NCBI RefSeq assembly: GCF_019720895.1
Contig: NZ_JAHKSH010000002.1
Coordinates: forward strand, 620,001-684,000
Direction: 5' to 3'
Source: Microbacterium salitolerans
Lineage (GTDB): Bacteria > Actinomycetota > Actinomycetes > Actinomycetales > Microbacteriaceae
DNA: 64,000 nucleotides
Each line of letters opens with the position of its first letter. Positions within the stretch are counted from its first letter, which is position 1. The notes under the pieces are model-generated. The model was not told where the DNA came from and did not search any database. It saw nothing but the letters and a program-made list of their open reading frames with translations. The position numbers and the translations under genes were made by a program. Shown one piece after another: positions 62,933 to 64,000 of the stretch.

Positions 62933-64000
62933 TCAGATGATGTCGAACGTCGTCTTCAGCTCGAGCGACGTAACCTGCTCGCGGTATTCCTCGAACTCGC
63001 GGCGCTTGTTCGCGAGGACGTAGCTGAACACCTGCTCACCCAGAGTCTCGGCGACGAGCTCGCTCTCTTCCATGCGCGCGATCGCATGATCGAGACTCGA
63101 CGGCAGCGGCCGGTAGCCGAGCGCACGGCGCTCGGCACTGCTGAGCGCCCAGATGTTGTCCTCGGCCTCGGGGGGAAGCTCGTACTCGTCTTCGATGCCC
63201 TTGAGACCCGCGGCGAGCATCAGCGCGTACGACAGGTACGGATTGGCCGCGGAGTCGACCCCACGGTGCTCGACGCGCGCCGACTGCCCCTTGCCGGGTT
63301 TGTGCATCGGGACGCGGATGAGCGCGGAGCGGTTGTTGTGCCCCCAGGCGATGTAGCTGGGCGCCTCGTCGCCACCCCACACGCGCTTGTACGAGTTGAC
63401 GAACTGGTTCAGCACGAGCGAGATCTCGTCGGAATGACGCAGCAGACCCGCGACGAAGTGACGCCCGGTCTGCGAGAGCTGATGCGGCGCAGTCTCGTCG
63501 TAGAACGCGTTCGTGTCGCCTTCGAAGAGCGACATGTGCGTGTGCATGCCGCTGCCCGGCTCGCCGGCCAGCGGCTTCGGCATGAACGTCGCGTGCACGC
63601 CCTGCTCGATCGCGACCTCCTTGACGACCGTGCGGAACGTCATGATGTTGTCCGCCATGGTGAGCCCATCCGCGTAGCGCAGATCGATCTCGTTCTGGCC
63701 CGGGCCGCCCTCGTGATGGCTGTACTCCACGGAGATCCCGAGGTCTTCGAGCATGCGAACGGCCCGACGACGGAAGTCATGGGCCGTGCCGCCAGGCACG
63801 TTGTCGAAGTAGCCCGCCGAGTCGACGGGCACGGGAACCTCGCCGCGCTTCCCCGGTTTGAAGAGATAGAACTCCATCTCGGGGTGCGTGTAGAACGTGA
63901 AGCCCGCATCCGCCGCCTTCGAGAGCGTGCGCTTCAGGACATTGCGGGGATCCGACACCGCCGGCTGGCCGTCGGGAGTCGTCAGATCGCAGAACATTCG
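62933..64000 (-). CDS. glnA2: Glutamine synthetase GlnA2, 5' end outside window
   Basis: About 355 C-terminal residues of a ~446-residue beta-type glutamine synthetase. Blocks are PEMEFYLFKPG, HHEGGPGQNEIDLRYAD, KPLAGEPGSGMHTHMSLF, NSYKRVWGGDEAPSYIAWG, and RVEHRGVDSAANPYL. The adenylylation loop Tyr motif of GlnA1 (DLYELPPEE) is replaced by EDEYELPPEAED. Partner of GlnE in order but, in mycobacteria, not essential for assimilation; related proteins can act on other amines. The upstream reading frame continues beyond 64000. Confidence 0.94.
   Translation of the reverse strand, partial: RMFCDLTTPDGQPAVSDPRNVLKRTLSKAADAGFTFYTHPEMEFYLFKPGKRGEVPVPVDSAGYFDNVPGGTAHDFRRRAVRMLEDLGISVEYSHHEGGPGQNEIDLRYADGLTMADNIMTFRTVVKEVAIEQGVHATFMPKPLAGEPGSGMHTHMSLFEGDTNAFYDETAPHQLSQTGRHFVAGLLRHSDEISLVLNQFVNSYKRVWGGDEAPSYIAWGHNNRSALIRVPMHKPGKGQSARVEHRGVDSAANPYLSYALMLAAGLKGIEDEYELPPEAEDNIWALSSAERRALGYRPLPSSLDHAIARMEESELVAETLGEQVFSYVLANKRREFEEYREQVTSLELKTTFDII

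Noticed and set aside
60027-63023. 998-codon plus-strand ORF antisense to glnE
   Set aside because: glnE on the other strand has full family motifs; the antisense translation is low-complexity and a GC artefact.

Overview
The window is a gene-dense, very GC-rich chromosomal stretch from an actinobacterium, most likely Microbacteriaceae and Microbacterium-like. The case rests on strong GC bias at third codon positions and on actinobacterial marker families: SepH, DUF3000, DUF3093, DUF3159, DUF3710, DUF4191, DUF4193, a GlnA1/GlnA2/GlnE set and divergent pdxST/pdxR. The species cannot be named from the sequence alone. Both ends cut a gene: relA at the left and glnA2 at the right.

Layout. 1-7934: minus-strand cluster yebC-ruvC-ruvA-ruvB-yajC-secD-secF-relA (Holliday junction resolution, Sec accessory complex, stringent response). 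8051-12827: L,D-transpeptidase and a vitamin B6 module (pdxY, pdxT, pdxS and a MocR/PdxR regulator). 12899-15809: HIT-family protein, thrS and an ankyrin protein. 15965-16637: four minus-strand tRNA genes (Gly, Cys, Val, Gly) and a divergent tRNA-Val. 16638-18492: the only accessory-looking stretch, with a coupled small-ORF/lipoprotein pair, an imperfect direct repeat and a PemK/MazF-like gene that seems to be frameshifted. 18493-24589: amtB, zapE, sufE, a hydrolase, DUF3000 and RNase D. 24666-33921: thiolase and FadB-type beta-oxidation genes, dxs, acnA and DUF3159. 33921-38268: DUF3710, dut, DUF3093, DUF4193, sepH and a phosphodiesterase. 38379-43449: convergent topoisomerase IV-like genes and a small zinc-ribbon protein. 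43523-47101: two alanine-racemase-like genes, an ATP-grasp gene and a CofE-like ligase. 47101-54704: sigA, PAC2, pepA, lpd and sucB. 54758-64000: a membrane protein, DUF4191, RDD, glnA1, a GntR regulator, glnE and glnA2.

The most interesting signal is the alanine racemase pair. The upstream gene (44560-45237) keeps the C-terminal racemase domain with the catalytic Tyr region and the MD motif, but has lost most of the PLP barrel, and Arg stands at the PLP-lysine position. The downstream gene (43523-44563) keeps the whole barrel with the PLP lysine but has lost the Tyr segment and the MD motif. The genes overlap by GTGA. Classical alanine racemase sites combine the PLP lysine of one subunit with the Tyr of the other, so this looks like an obligate heterodimer with one composite site. 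Next to it are a sugar-transfer-type ATP-grasp enzyme and a CofE-like amide ligase, which suggests an undescribed envelope or peptide-ligation pathway.

Other points: a palindromic operator at acnA, a match to the GlnR box at glnA1, a 372-bp near-identical tandem duplication of a lipoyl domain in sucB, a probable ATT start for RNase D, and two copies of a short coding relic that differ only at synonymous positions. All assignments come from reading the sequence and recalling families; no database search was run.
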